Source: Pseudomonadales bacterium (lineage in GTDB: Bacteria > Pseudomonadota > Gammaproteobacteria > Pseudomonadales > UBA7434). From it: a DNA stretch of 64,000 nucleotides. The stretch's first letter is position 1; each line of letters opens with the position of its first letter. The notes under the pieces were generated by a model. That model was given only the letters and a program-made list of their open reading frames with translations, searched no databases and was not told where the DNA came from. The position numbers were made by a program, and so were the translations under genes. Shown here piece after piece: positions 9,289 to 17,882 of this stretch. The stretch spans positions 62,001-126,000 of the forward strand of contig JAOIUY010000003.1 of assembly GCA_028223755.1 (NCBI GenBank), in the 5' to 3' direction.

Positions 9289-9909
9289 GTGGAAATAGCG
9301 TGTTTGGATTTAGAAGGGGTGTTGGTTCCAGAGATTTGGATCGACTTTGCTAACCGTACTGGTATTGAAGAGTTAAAAGCGACGACGCGTGATATTCCAG
9401 ATTACGACGTGTTGATGACTCAGCGTTTACGGCTGCTTAAAGAGAATAATTTAAAGCTACAGGATATACAGCAAGTGATTGCTGATATGTCACCTTTAGA
9501 AGGCGCTGTAGATTTTATTGACTGGTTGAGAGAGCGCTTTCAGGTTGTTATTTTATCTGATACTTTCTATGAGTTTTCAGCACCGCTTATGAAGCAGCTG
9601 GGTTATCCCACTTTGTTTTGTCATAAGCTTGAGGCTGATGCAGAGGGTAACGTAGTCGATTATTGCATACGCCAAAAAAATCCTAAGCAGCAATCTGTTA
9701 AGGCTTTTCATGGCTTGCAGTATCGCGTTATTGCCGCTGGCGATTCTTATAACGATACAACCATGTTAGCTGAAGCTGAGGTTGGCATTCTTTTTCATGC
9801 GCCTCAAAATGTTAAAGATGAGTTTCCGCAGTTTCAATCAGTTGATACTTTTGCTGACTTAAAACAAGCATTTATTGATGCGAGTGTGCGTGATCTAACG
9901 ATGGATTAA
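9289..9909 (+). CDS. thrH: Phosphoserine phosphatase / homoserine phosphotransferase ThrH
   Basis: 206-residue HAD phosphatase. ThrH removes phosphate from phosphoserine and can transfer it to homoserine, linking serine and threonine synthesis. Motif I is CLDLEGVLVPEIW (nucleophile Asp at about 7), with Glu replacing the second Asp of the usual DxD, as is normal for ThrH. Motif II lies in VVILSDTFYEF, and motif IV is AAGDSYNDTTML. The start is GTG at 9289 with AGAGG about six bases upstream. It converges with pabB; both end in the same terminator hairpin. Confidence 0.92.
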   Translation: MEIACLDLEGVLVPEIWIDFANRTGIEELKATTRDIPDYDVLMTQRLRLLKENNLKLQDIQQVIADMSPLEGAVDFIDWLRERFQVVILSDTFYEFSAPLMKQLGYPTLFCHKLEADAEGNVVDYCIRQKNPKQQSVKAFHGLQYRVIAAGDSYNDTTMLAEAEVGILFHAPQNVKDEFPQFQSVDTFADLKQAFIDASVRDLTMD

Positions 9910-9924
9910 TTCAGGATGAAGGCA

Positions 9925-9965
9925 CAAAAAAACGCGTTAATCATTATGGTTGACGCGTTTTTTTT
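9925..9965. terminator. Bidirectional terminator shared by thrH and pabB
   Basis: CGCGTTAA/TTGACGCG stem (9933-9940 and 9950-9957, one G-U) with loop TCATTATGG, flanked by seven A on the left and eight T on the right. It ends thrH transcripts rightward and pabB transcripts leftward. The pabB stop (9944-9946) lies in the loop, so the right arm and T-run are pabB coding sequence. Confidence 0.92.
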
Positions 9966-11323
9966 AATCCTTCTAATATGTTTCGGACTTTCTGCAGGCT
10001 TTCTTCATACTCCAATTCAGCTTCTGAATCAGCAACAATTCCGCCGCCGCCCCAACATTTAACTTGGCCTTGAGTATCATCCTGTCTCTTCGAAAGCAGT
10101 AAGCTGCGTATTAGGATGTTTGAGTCCATATTGCCTGAATTATCGATATAGGCCATTGAGCCACAATAAATACTGCGTTCAAAGTTTTCGAGCTCATCAA
10201 TAATTTCCATGGCACGCTTTTTGGGAGCGCCAGTCACCGATCCGCCAGGCAGGCTTTCTTTTAACAGGTCGAGCGAGGCAGCAACACTGGCGGTTGGAAG
10301 CTCTCCAGTTACCGTGCTAACGAGGTGGTGGACGTTCGGGTGTGTTTCGATTTGAAAGAGTGTCGGCACTTTGATGCTGCCTTTTTCGCAGCACTTGCCT
10401 AAATCGTTTCGCATTAAATCGACAATCATTAAGTTCTCGGCGCGATCTTTTTCTGAACCGCTGAGCTCAGCCATTAGTTTTACATCTTCTTGGCTGCTTG
10501 ATCCACGTTTGCGCGTGCCTTTTATAGGCTGCGTCTGCACCTGTTTATCTTGTACTTGTATAAAGCGTTCAGGCGACAAACTAATCAGCTGAGCATTGCT
10601 GGTTTCAAAATAGCCCGCATAAGGCGTGGGTGCAATTTTCCGAAGAGTTTTATAGGCTGACCAGCTATCGCCGCTATAGCTCGCCGACATCTGCTGGGCA
10701 AAATTAACCTGATAGCAATCACCTTGCTTAATATAGTCCATGGCACGATGGAACTTCGATTTATACTCTTCGGCGATGGCGTTAAATTGCCAATCCGAAT
10801 TCAACTGAAAACCTTCATCATTTGTTTTTTTAGACTCACTAATAGTCGCTAAGAGTTCAGCGCTGGTGTCTTCGGATTGCTTGTCCAGTTTAGGATCGAT
10901 TAATAGCCATGATTTTTGTTGCTGATGATCTTGCACAATTGCCCATTGATAAATGCCAACAACAAGCTGTGGCCAGTCAGAATTTATTTCTGTCTCTATG
11001 CCGTTAAGCTGCAGACCTAAATCATAACTAAATACACCTATAGCGCCAGAAACAAATGGAGCGCTTGCATGTTTTGTCCCATAGGTTGTGTGTGTCGATA
11101 TTTCATAATTGATTTGATTGAATAAGTCCTCTTTATCAAGGCCTTGTTCTGAGCTGATGATACTAGCGGGATCAGCGCTTACGATGTCGAATCGACCATT
11201 AGATGATTGGGCATTACTATCAAGAAAGACAGGATAGGGCAGATGACGCACGCGCTCAAAATAGTGGCAACTGTCTTGATAATACGGAATATCGAATATG
11301 TTAGCGCAAGGCTGTGTTGTCAT
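9944..11323 (-). CDS. pabB: Aminodeoxychorismate synthase component I (PabB)
   Basis: 459 residues. Makes 4-amino-4-deoxychorismate from chorismate and ammonia supplied by PabA, for folate. The PIKGTRKRG motif (about 265-273) carries the lysine that marks PabB; anthranilate synthase TrpE has PIAGT there. Other chorismate-fold blocks: EKDRAENLMIVDLMRNDLG, HHLVSTVTGEL, LPGGSVTGAPK, and the C-terminal GGGIVADSEAELEYEE. The start is ATG 11323. Its final codons form part of the terminator shared with thrH. pabA and pabC are not in the window. Confidence 0.93.
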   Translation of the reverse strand: MTTQPCANIFDIPYYQDSCHYFERVRHLPYPVFLDSNAQSSNGRFDIVSADPASIISSEQGLDKEDLFNQINYEISTHTTYGTKHASAPFVSGAIGVFSYDLGLQLNGIETEINSDWPQLVVGIYQWAIVQDHQQQKSWLLIDPKLDKQSEDTSAELLATISESKKTNDEGFQLNSDWQFNAIAEEYKSKFHRAMDYIKQGDCYQVNFAQQMSASYSGDSWSAYKTLRKIAPTPYAGYFETSNAQLISLSPERFIQVQDKQVQTQPIKGTRKRGSSSQEDVKLMAELSGSEKDRAENLMIVDLMRNDLGKCCEKGSIKVPTLFQIETHPNVHHLVSTVTGELPTASVAASLDLLKESLPGGSVTGAPKKRAMEIIDELENFERSIYCGSMAYIDNSGNMDSNILIRSLLLSKRQDDTQGQVKCWGGGGIVADSEAELEYEESLQKVRNILEGLKKTRQP

Positions 11324-11697
11324 AGTCTAAGGTGCTGATTGAGTCTTTTTTATGTGCTGTATTAATGGTTCGCGATGATACCTGATTAATGGCTTATTTG
11401 TTGTATGGATATAAGCCTGATATTTAACAAGATAAGTATTAATATTACATTATATTTATATAAGTGACTAATATAATTATGTTTTTTGATTTCTTTGGTG
11501 TAGAGATGCAAGTCGTTGTCCGCTAATATATTCCTTCTTCTTTTAGGGGAGACATTGTAAAAAGTTATTCGATTAATAGATGTTACTGTTACCATGGGCC
11601 ACTTTTGCGTACATCTAATAACAATCTATTTAATGCATTGGTTTTTGTACTTCCATATCAAGAAGGCTTTACAAAATTCCATTAAAAGTACAGTTAA
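11324..11697. other. AT-rich intergenic region, probable deletion scar
   Basis: 374 bases between pabB and the mutase remnant, strongly AT-rich around 11390-11470. Only short open frames without good SD are present on either strand. Since just the last 120 codons of a mutase follow, this is the likely site of the deletion that removed the rest. The pabB promoter should also be here, though no clear -35/-10 pair was found. Confidence 0.4.
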
Positions 11698-12084
11698 CGC
11701 GCAACCCGCTCAGACGGAGAAAGTTATGACCGCGGCGCTAAAGTTATTGCTACCGCTTTTGCGGATGTCGGTTTTGATATTGATTTGTCGCCGATGTTTT
11801 CAACACCTGCTGAAGTGGCGAAGCAAGCGTTTGAAAATGATGTGCATGTTGTTGGTGTTTCGTCGCAAGCTGCCGTTCATAAAACATTGATACCCGAATT
11901 GATGACGGCACTTAAAGCAGAAGGCGCCGATGATATTATTGTTGTCGCAGGTGGCGTCATTCCTAAGCAGGACTATGAATTTCTAGAGTCCGTTGGTGTT
12001 AAGGGTATTTTTGGTCCTGGCACACAAATCCCATTAGCGGCTAGAGATGTGTTGGCAGCAATTGATGCAGCAACTAAACAATAA
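11698..12084 (+). pseudogene. Remnant of methylmalonyl-CoA mutase: C-terminal B12 domain only
   Basis: From about 11728 the frame reads [22 protein letters not shown] and on to the end of the cobalamin-binding domain: [34 protein letters not shown]. This closely matches the last 120 residues of methylmalonyl-CoA mutase (ScpA/MutB). Just upstream the frame meets TAA at 11695, no ATG or GTG lies in between, and only a TTG at 11785 could start translation, inside the domain. The whole catalytic TIM barrel is absent. In intact enzymes the cobalt-binding motif is DGHDRG; here the residue before DRG is Tyr (TAT at 11725-11727), so the axial His is gone. meaB follows 11 bases later, the usual order. 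I read it as a decayed gene. Confidence 0.85.
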
Positions 12085-12095
12085 TAGGTTGTATC

Positions 12096-13073
12096 GTGAC
12101 AAACTCTTCTGCTTTCTCTTCGATTTCTTCTAGCCAGATACTTGCAGGCAACCGTCGTGCTTTAGCAAAGGCGATCACTTTAATCGAGAGTCACCATCCC
12201 GATCATATCGAGCGTGGTCAGCAGTTGCTCGATGAGCTTTTGCCTCATACTGGCCATAGTATTCGCATTTGTATTAGCGGTATTCCGGGGGTCGGTAAAT
12301 TTACTTTTATTGAAGCTTTCGGTCTTTTCCTTATAGAGCAGGTTAAGCGTGTTGCCGTTTTAGCCGTCGATCCGAGTTCACCATTAGCGGGTGGCAGTAT
12401 TCTTGGTGATAAAACGCGAATGGACGAATTTGCTCGTCATAAGAATGCATTTATCCGTCCTTCACCAACTTCTGGCTCACTGGGTGGTGTCGCTCACAAA
12501 ACGCGACAGACAATGTTATTGGTTGAAGCCGCTGGCTATGACGTTGTACTGGTAGAAACGGTAGGTGTTGGGCAGTCTGAATTTGAAGTTGCAGGTATGG
12601 TCGATTTTTTTTGTGTGCTCATGCTACCTAACGCTGGAGATGAGCTGCAAGGCATCAAAAAAGGTATCTTAGAGCTTGCAGACGCATTACTTGTTAATAA
12701 AGCTGATGGCGAGAGTGTACAGTTGGCAGAGGTCACTAAGCAACATTATGAAAATGCTTTTCATATGTTAAGACAGGCCAGCTTGTGGTCTCCGCAGGTG
12801 CTGCCTATTTCTGCATTAGAAAATAATAATATCGATGCGGTTTGGGGTATGATTCTCGATTATATTTCGCAATCAAAAGAGCGGGGCGCTTTTACTTCAA
12901 AGCGTGCAGACCAGAATAGCCACTGGTTAAATAAATTAGTCCATGAGTTGCTAGAGCAGCTCTTAATGAATAATCCATCGGCGCAAGCGCTTTGGCCGGA
13001 TCTTGAGCGCGATGTTATTGATGGAGGAATGACGCCGATAACGGCAGCTAAGACGATCATCAATACGCTCTAA
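12096..13073 (+). CDS. meaB: Methylmalonyl-CoA mutase GTPase chaperone MeaB/ArgK, altered P-loop
   Basis: 325 residues, full family length. MeaB is a G3E GTPase that protects and reloads methylmalonyl-CoA mutase. Present: VLAVDPSSPLAGGSILGDKTRM, RPSPTSGSLGG, DVVLVETVGVGQSE (switch II) and the guanine motif NKADG (about 200). The Walker A reads GIPGVGKFT: after Lys68 the conserved Ser that binds Mg2+ is Phe69 (TTT, 12300-12302). A single C-to-T change from TCT would explain it. With its partner mutase deleted just upstream, the gene is probably no longer under selection, though the frame is intact. Start is GTG 12096. Confidence 0.88.
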   Translation: MTNSSAFSSISSSQILAGNRRALAKAITLIESHHPDHIERGQQLLDELLPHTGHSIRICISGIPGVGKFTFIEAFGLFLIEQVKRVAVLAVDPSSPLAGGSILGDKTRMDEFARHKNAFIRPSPTSGSLGGVAHKTRQTMLLVEAAGYDVVLVETVGVGQSEFEVAGMVDFFCVLMLPNAGDELQGIKKGILELADALLVNKADGESVQLAEVTKQHYENAFHMLRQASLWSPQVLPISALENNNIDAVWGMILDYISQSKERGAFTSKRADQNSHWLNKLVHELLEQLLMNNPSAQALWPDLERDVIDGGMTPITAAKTIINTL

Positions 13074-13112
13074 TCCCTTTAATACTCACGCATATTAATC
13101 ATTAATAATCAA

Positions 13113-13133
13113 TAACTTAACCGCATTAAGTTA
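13113..13133. promoter_or_regulatory. 8-bp perfect inverted repeat downstream of meaB
   Basis: TAACTTAA-CCGCA-TTAAGTTA. It is palindromic with a 5-base centre and lies about 40 bases after the meaB stop and 200 before the response-regulator gene. It may be an operator, or a weak AT-rich hairpin ending meaB transcription. A longer-range 9-bp pair (ACTCACGCA about 13084, TGCGTGAGT about 13222) flanks it. Confidence 0.25.
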
Positions 13134-13337
13134 AGCTACTTCTACCTCGCTGCTTATGTTTGTATTTGTTTGTGGTGCTCTCTTTGTATTTTTTGCGACA
13201 AATCTAACACTTTAATATGGGTGCGTGAGTGATAAAAGCGCAGCATAACTGATTCGTCAGTCTATACTTCTTATGATAGTGAGTTGATCAGTCCTATTTC
13301 TGGTTGATAAATATAATAAGGTATTAGTTTTCAGGCG

Positions 13338-14984
13338 ATGCAAAAACTCGATTTAGTAAGGCTTTACAGCGAAAAGCGTGCACTTGTTGTTGACGAGTTT
13401 CCTGATATGCGCGCATCTATTCGACGTATGTTGCGAAGCTTTGGTGTTGAGATTGTCGACTTAGCCAATGATGGCAGTGAAGCGATGATGCGCTGTCGAG
13501 AAAATGAATACGATATTATTATTTGTGATTATAGTTTAGGGTCAGGTAAAAACGGCCAGCAAATTCTTGAAGAGCTTCGTCATACCCAATCATTCAAACA
13601 TCAGGCTATTTATATTTTGATCACTGCGGAGACGACACGCTCTATGGTGTTTGGTGCTTTGGAGTATAAGCCTGATGATTATTTAACTAAGCCTTTTACG
13701 CAGGTTTTGCTGCAGAGCCGGTTAGATAACATTGTTCTTGAAAAAAATTTTTTTTCGTCAGTTTATAAGGCGCTGGATAATAGCGATTACTTGGCTGCAG
13801 CTAGTAATGCCGAGGTCTTAGTAGGCCGTCAAAGTGAGTACCGTACGGCCGCCCAAAAACTTCAAGGTCATGCACTTTTGTTGGCTAAGGAATATGATCA
13901 AGCTCATAGTCTTTATCAGGCTGTTATGGAAGTACGCCGTCAAGAGTGGGCCTGCATTGGTTGTGCACGTGCACTCATCGGTTTGCAGAAATGGTCTTCA
14001 GCTATTCATGTGCTATCTGAATTAATTGATCACGGTACTGAGAATCTCGAAGTCTTTGATGCTTTGGCAGAGGCAGAGTTAGCGCTGGGACGCAATGGCG
14101 TTGCGCAGGCTATATTAGAACGCGCTACGGTTTCTTCTCCTTATGGCATATTAAGACAAATTAACTTGGCTGAAGTGGCGCTCGCCAATAATGATTATTT
14201 GGCTGCCGAAAAAGCTTATCGTCGCGTGATTAAATTGGGGCTAAATTCCTGCCATGATTCTCATGAGCACTCGCTTGGTTTGGTCCGTTGCCTGCTCGAT
14301 AAAGAAAAACAACAGTTAAGCGGTAACAGCGATACATTTAAAGAATGTTATACGGTTTGTCATCGCGTTAAAAAGAAATACAGCAATGTATCTCAGGTTA
14401 CTCTACAAGCTAATTTAGTTGAAGCTAAGGCCTTAGCTCAGCAAGGTGAGGTTAAGCTTGCTATGGAGCACGCTCAAAAATTATTTGATAAATATAGAAA
14501 TGAAGACAATATCTTGCCAGGTTTAGGTTTAGATATGGCTGCCGCATTACTTGCCATAGAAAAGCCTCAGCAAGGTCGCGAGGTCTTAAAAGATCTAGCT
14601 GATCGATTCGCAGAGGATGCTTTATTACTCTCTAAAATCGATGCCATGGCCGATCAGCCGATTAGTGCAAAAGCTAAAGAGAATGCCAGTAAAATTAATA
14701 CCGAGGGCAAAGGTTTATTTGAGGCGGGTAAGTTTGATGAAGCCGTTGAGCATTTTCAAGGGGCGGTCAGTTGTTACCCAAATAACGTCGAGCTAAAGCT
14801 AAATTTATTACTAGCAATGATGCAATCGCTGAATGCTAATTCTAACCCTTCTGCTGCCGTTCAAATGTTGGACGAGGCCTCTTCATTAATCGCTTCACTC
14901 GAGTCACTCCCATCAGTCCATAAGGCCTATCATCGCTACCAATCATTAGCATCAGAAATTGCGCAGATGCAGAATGTTGCCTAG
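13338..14984 (+). CDS. Response regulator with REC and TPR domains
   Basis: 548 residues. Residues 10-130 form a CheY-like receiver: acidic pocket D19/E20, phosphoacceptor Asp64 (IIICDYSLG), T96 (LITAE) and Lys118 (YLTKPF). The rest, about 135-545, is helical with repeated TPR-like units (ALAEAELALGRNGVAQAIL, LAEVALANNDYLAAEKAYRRVI, KGLFEAGKFDEAVEHFQGAV). There is no DNA-binding or enzymatic output domain, so output is probably protein-protein contact. No histidine kinase is adjacent. Similar REC-TPR proteins occur in Pseudomonas and Marinobacter relatives. No strong SD precedes ATG 13338. Domain call is firm, role unknown. Confidence 0.85.
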   Translation: MQKLDLVRLYSEKRALVVDEFPDMRASIRRMLRSFGVEIVDLANDGSEAMMRCRENEYDIIICDYSLGSGKNGQQILEELRHTQSFKHQAIYILITAETTRSMVFGALEYKPDDYLTKPFTQVLLQSRLDNIVLEKNFFSSVYKALDNSDYLAAASNAEVLVGRQSEYRTAAQKLQGHALLLAKEYDQAHSLYQAVMEVRRQEWACIGCARALIGLQKWSSAIHVLSELIDHGTENLEVFDALAEAELALGRNGVAQAILERATVSSPYGILRQINLAEVALANNDYLAAEKAYRRVIKLGLNSCHDSHEHSLGLVRCLLDKEKQQLSGNSDTFKECYTVCHRVKKKYSNVSQVTLQANLVEAKALAQQGEVKLAMEHAQKLFDKYRNEDNILPGLGLDMAAALLAIEKPQQGREVLKDLADRFAEDALLLSKIDAMADQPISAKAKENASKINTEGKGLFEAGKFDEAVEHFQGAVSCYPNNVELKLNLLLAMMQSLNANSNPSAAVQMLDEASSLIASLESLPSVHKAYHRYQSLASEIAQMQNVA

Positions 14985-15176
14985 TTTTATTTAGCTTTAT
15001 CTATTCCTTTTTGGAGCCTTTTACAATCCATTTGCAAGATTTTCATTGTCCCTTACTTAAAACACTTTTTTCCCTTTAATTTTTTAACTGTTAGTACTAC
15101 GCTGTTGCTTCGCTAGAGTCATTGACTTCTGGCCTTTTCTTTATTGCTGCTGGGGCAGCTAAATGGAGCGTATATT

Positions 15177-15929
15177 GTGGCAAAGATAGTAAAGGGTTTG
15201 TTTGGGCTTATTGGCTTTCTGGTTGTTATTTTAATTATCGTCGCTGTCGTAGTGGCGAATAATATCGGCGGCATTGTTAAAGATGGTATTAACGATCATG
15301 CCGAATCAATTGTTGGTGTTCCTGTCTCTGTGTCTGATGTTGAAGTCAGCTTTCTTGACGGTACCGCGGCTATTAGTGGCTTGCACGTGGCGAACCCAGA
15401 AGGCTTTAGCCAGCCCAATGCCTTTGAGCTAGGTCGCATTAATGTGAAGCTTGATATGCTTTCTTTAATCCGACCTGTTGTGGTCATAGATCGTATTTCG
15501 ATAGAGGGCGCAAAAGTATTTGCTGAGCAGGTAGGCACAACAACGAACTTGCAAATAATAAAAGAAAAGATGATGACCGGTGGCGATTCCGATACTTCGT
15601 CATCAACCCCTGGTGACTCTTCCGATGCGCCCAATATCGCTATTGGGCTTTTCGAATTCACGCAAGCAAAAGCGACGGTCAAATCACAGCAGTTTGGTGA
15701 AGAGTCACTTGATGTGCCTGATATTGTCTTAGAGCAAATCGGCACGCCAGAGGAGGGTGTGACTATTGAGTCTGCAGCGCAGTCATTGATGCAGCCACTG
15801 ATGAAGAAGATTATTGCTGAAATTCAAAAGCAGGTGCTTGATGGTCAGGTTGATAAGGCATTGAAAAAAGCTTTAGGTGATAAAGCGGGCCAATATAAAG
15901 AGGCGATTAAAGGCCTGTTTAATCGATAG
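15177..15929 (+). CDS. AsmA-like inner-membrane-anchored protein
   Basis: About 250 residues from GTG 15177. I prefer this to the TTG at 15144 because GGAG lies eight bases before it and the protein then begins VAKIVKGLFG directly ahead of the membrane segment. One N-terminal TM helix (about 5-27, very Val/Ile-rich) is followed by a periplasmic part with AsmA-like features: VGVPVSVSDVEVSFLDGTAAISGLHVANPEG, then LGRINVKLDMLSLI and VVIDRISIEGAKV. A Ser/Asp/Thr-rich linker follows. The family is linked to lipid transport and envelope homeostasis. Its last 11 bases overlap the 3' end of murI. Confidence 0.78.
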   Translation: MAKIVKGLFGLIGFLVVILIIVAVVVANNIGGIVKDGINDHAESIVGVPVSVSDVEVSFLDGTAAISGLHVANPEGFSQPNAFELGRINVKLDMLSLIRPVVVIDRISIEGAKVFAEQVGTTTNLQIIKEKMMTGGDSDTSSSTPGDSSDAPNIAIGLFEFTQAKATVKSQQFGEESLDVPDIVLEQIGTPEEGVTIESAAQSLMQPLMKKIIAEIQKQVLDGQVDKALKKALGDKAGQYKEAIKGLFNR

Positions 15930-16770
15930 TTAATATGCAGCTGGCGTTAAAGTTATCATGAGCAAGATAGCGATCAAGTGTTGTTTGTTGGTCGCTTTCT
16001 TTTGTTAGCCATAGATCATGACTAATGCTTTTTTTACTGTGTTCTTTGTGAGTATTTTTGTATAGCAGATCATTAACTCTGCTGGCGATTGCTGCACCTG
16101 AGTCTATCCATTGCCATTCTGGCTTAATCTCTTTAAAGCGATTAGCAATCAATGGAAAATGTGTACAGCCAAGTACAACAGTATCAATTTTGTCGCCACC
16201 GAGTTGCTCAGTTAGCTGACTTATAATCTGTTGCAGGTATTCGGTATCAATCACATCGCCATGAATATGTGACTCTATCGCTCTAACCAGTTGACTGCTT
16301 CCCACTCGAATAACCTGACAGTCTGCTGCGTGCTCATCAATTAATTGCTGAGTATAAGGTCGTTCCACTGTACCGGGTGTGGCGAGTAAGGCAAACGTTT
16401 TGCTTTGGCTGATTGTTGCCGCAGTCTTGATGGCGGGGACCACGCCAACAATAGGAACGTCTAATTGTGTGCGAAGACTTGGAAGAACTACTGTGCTTGC
16501 AGTATTGCAGGCGATAACGACTAGGTCAGGTGACAATTGAGCGCAAGCTTGTAACAATACCTTAGTGGCGCGACTAATCAGCTGATCGGCTGACTTTTCC
16601 CCATAGGGAAATGCAGCGTTGTCAGACAGGTAGTGCAGCTTTATATTTTTATTGCTCGCTATGATTTCTTTACAGATACTCAAGCCACCAACGCCAGAGT
16701 CAAATACTAACACTTTGGCTGTAGTCAGCTCAGTTGCGAGCTTTCTTGATTTGGGTTGTTGAGCTTGCAA
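15919..16770 (-). CDS. murI: Glutamate racemase
   Basis: 283 residues; makes D-glutamate for peptidoglycan without cofactor. The FDSGVGG motif (about 24-30) holds the first catalytic region, ACNTAST and GCTHFPL carry the two catalytic Cys residues, and SDNAAFPYG is present. The start appears to be TTG at 16770 with AGG about nine bases upstream; no ATG precedes the first motif. It overlaps the AsmA-like gene tail to tail by 11 bases. Alanine racemase (alr) also lies in this window but in a different unit. Confidence 0.93.
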   Translation of the reverse strand: MQAQQPKSRKLATELTTAKVLVFDSGVGGLSICKEIIASNKNIKLHYLSDNAAFPYGEKSADQLISRATKVLLQACAQLSPDLVVIACNTASTVVLPSLRTQLDVPIVGVVPAIKTAATISQSKTFALLATPGTVERPYTQQLIDEHAADCQVIRVGSSQLVRAIESHIHGDVIDTEYLQQIISQLTEQLGGDKIDTVVLGCTHFPLIANRFKEIKPEWQWIDSGAAIASRVNDLLYKNTHKEHSKKSISHDLWLTKESDQQTTLDRYLAHDNFNASCILTID

Positions 16771-16867
16771 GCGTTTAACCTGTCGTTTTTAATGTCATTG
16801 AATGGTTTTGATTGGCGTACAGCTACCAACCTATTAAATATCTATTTTTGGAGTTTAAAGAAAAAGC

Positions 16868-17635
16868 ATGCGGATTATAAGTATTAATGTTAACGGAATT
16901 CGTGCGGCGCAACGAAAAGGTTTTTTTGAGTGGTTGGCGAAGCAAGACGCTGACGTGGTTTGTTTGCAGGAAATAAAAGCGCAGGAGTTTCAGCTAGAGG
17001 ATCCGGTTTTCTATCCTGAAGGTTATCACTGTTACTACTACGATGCTGAAAAAAAAGGCTATAGCGGAACGGCTTTATATTGCAAGCAAAAGCCTAACAA
17101 GGTAGTTAAGGGCTTGGGTTGGGAGCCCTGTGACTCGCAAGCGAGGTATATTCAGGCTGATTTTGATGGTGTGAGCGTTGTCTCAATGTATGTGCCATCT
17201 GGCTCAAGCAATGATGAGGCGCTGGCCCGTAAATTGTCGTTTCACGAACAAATTATGCCGCACTTTAAATCGCTCCGTCGCAAGCGTTGTGAGTATATTA
17301 TTTGCGCGGACTGGAATACTTGTCATAAAGAAATTGATTTAAAAAATTGGAAGCCAAATCAGAAAAATTCTGGTTTTCTACCCATCGAGCGGGCATGGCT
17401 AGATACACTCTATGATGAGGTTGGTTATATTGATGCATTCCGTTTGTTAAACCAAGATGCTGATGAATATACGTGGTGGTCTAATCGCGGGCAGGCCTAC
17501 GCTAATAATGTCGGATGGCGTTTGGATTATCATGTTATTACACCCGGCCTTAAAGATAAGGCACTCTCTGCTTGGGTCTATCGCGACGAACGTTTCTCTG
17601 ATCATGCGCCAGTGATTATGGATTTCGACTGCTAA
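16868..17635 (+). CDS. Exodeoxyribonuclease III family protein
   Basis: 255 residues of the exonuclease III/AP-endonuclease fold. Catalytic features: N-terminal ISINVNGIRAA, Glu in CLQEIKAQ (about 34), CADWNTCHKEID (GDxN-like), WWSNRG, RLDYHVITPG and C-terminal SDHAPVIMD, with the catalytic His. The sequence is also close to Crc of Pseudomonas, the carbon-catabolite regulator derived from this family; but Crc has lost the catalytic residues whereas here the Glu, Asp-x-Asn and Asp-His are present. I therefore favour an active repair nuclease acting on abasic sites. It is divergent from murI, with GGAG about 15 bases before the start. Confidence 0.88.
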   Translation: MRIISINVNGIRAAQRKGFFEWLAKQDADVVCLQEIKAQEFQLEDPVFYPEGYHCYYYDAEKKGYSGTALYCKQKPNKVVKGLGWEPCDSQARYIQADFDGVSVVSMYVPSGSSNDEALARKLSFHEQIMPHFKSLRRKRCEYIICADWNTCHKEIDLKNWKPNQKNSGFLPIERAWLDTLYDEVGYIDAFRLLNQDADEYTWWSNRGQAYANNVGWRLDYHVITPGLKDKALSAWVYRDERFSDHAPVIMDFDC

Positions 17636-17882
17636 TCTGTTTTTTACTTTGGCGGCGCCCCAAGCTAAATTTTTTCTTATTATCTTTTCTGTATTATTTT
17701 TAACTTCCCAATTATCGGCATGACTTGTGTTACCTTCGAGTAGCGCAAGTCTTCGTCGTTATTATTTTGTATTTTTCATGATTTATTACCTGTTTTTACA
17801 GGCTTTTGGCACTTCCTGTCGATTCTGTGGTCAGTTTTCTTTGTCACTTATGATTTATTTTTTAAGTTAATAGAGGATATAC

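Noticed and set aside
11386-11595. Minus-strand 69-codon ORF upstream of the mutase remnant
   Set aside because: No SD, AT-driven composition (Ile/Asn/Lys-rich), sits in the likely deletion scar.
11594-11890. Plus-strand 98-codon ORF overlapping the mutase remnant in another frame
   Set aside because: Its second half is the out-of-frame shadow of the B12 domain; the first half has no recognisable similarity and no SD.
16868-17635. Assignment of the exonuclease III-like gene as the regulator Crc
   Set aside because: Crc has lost the catalytic Glu and Asp-x-Asn; both are present here, so an active nuclease is more likely.
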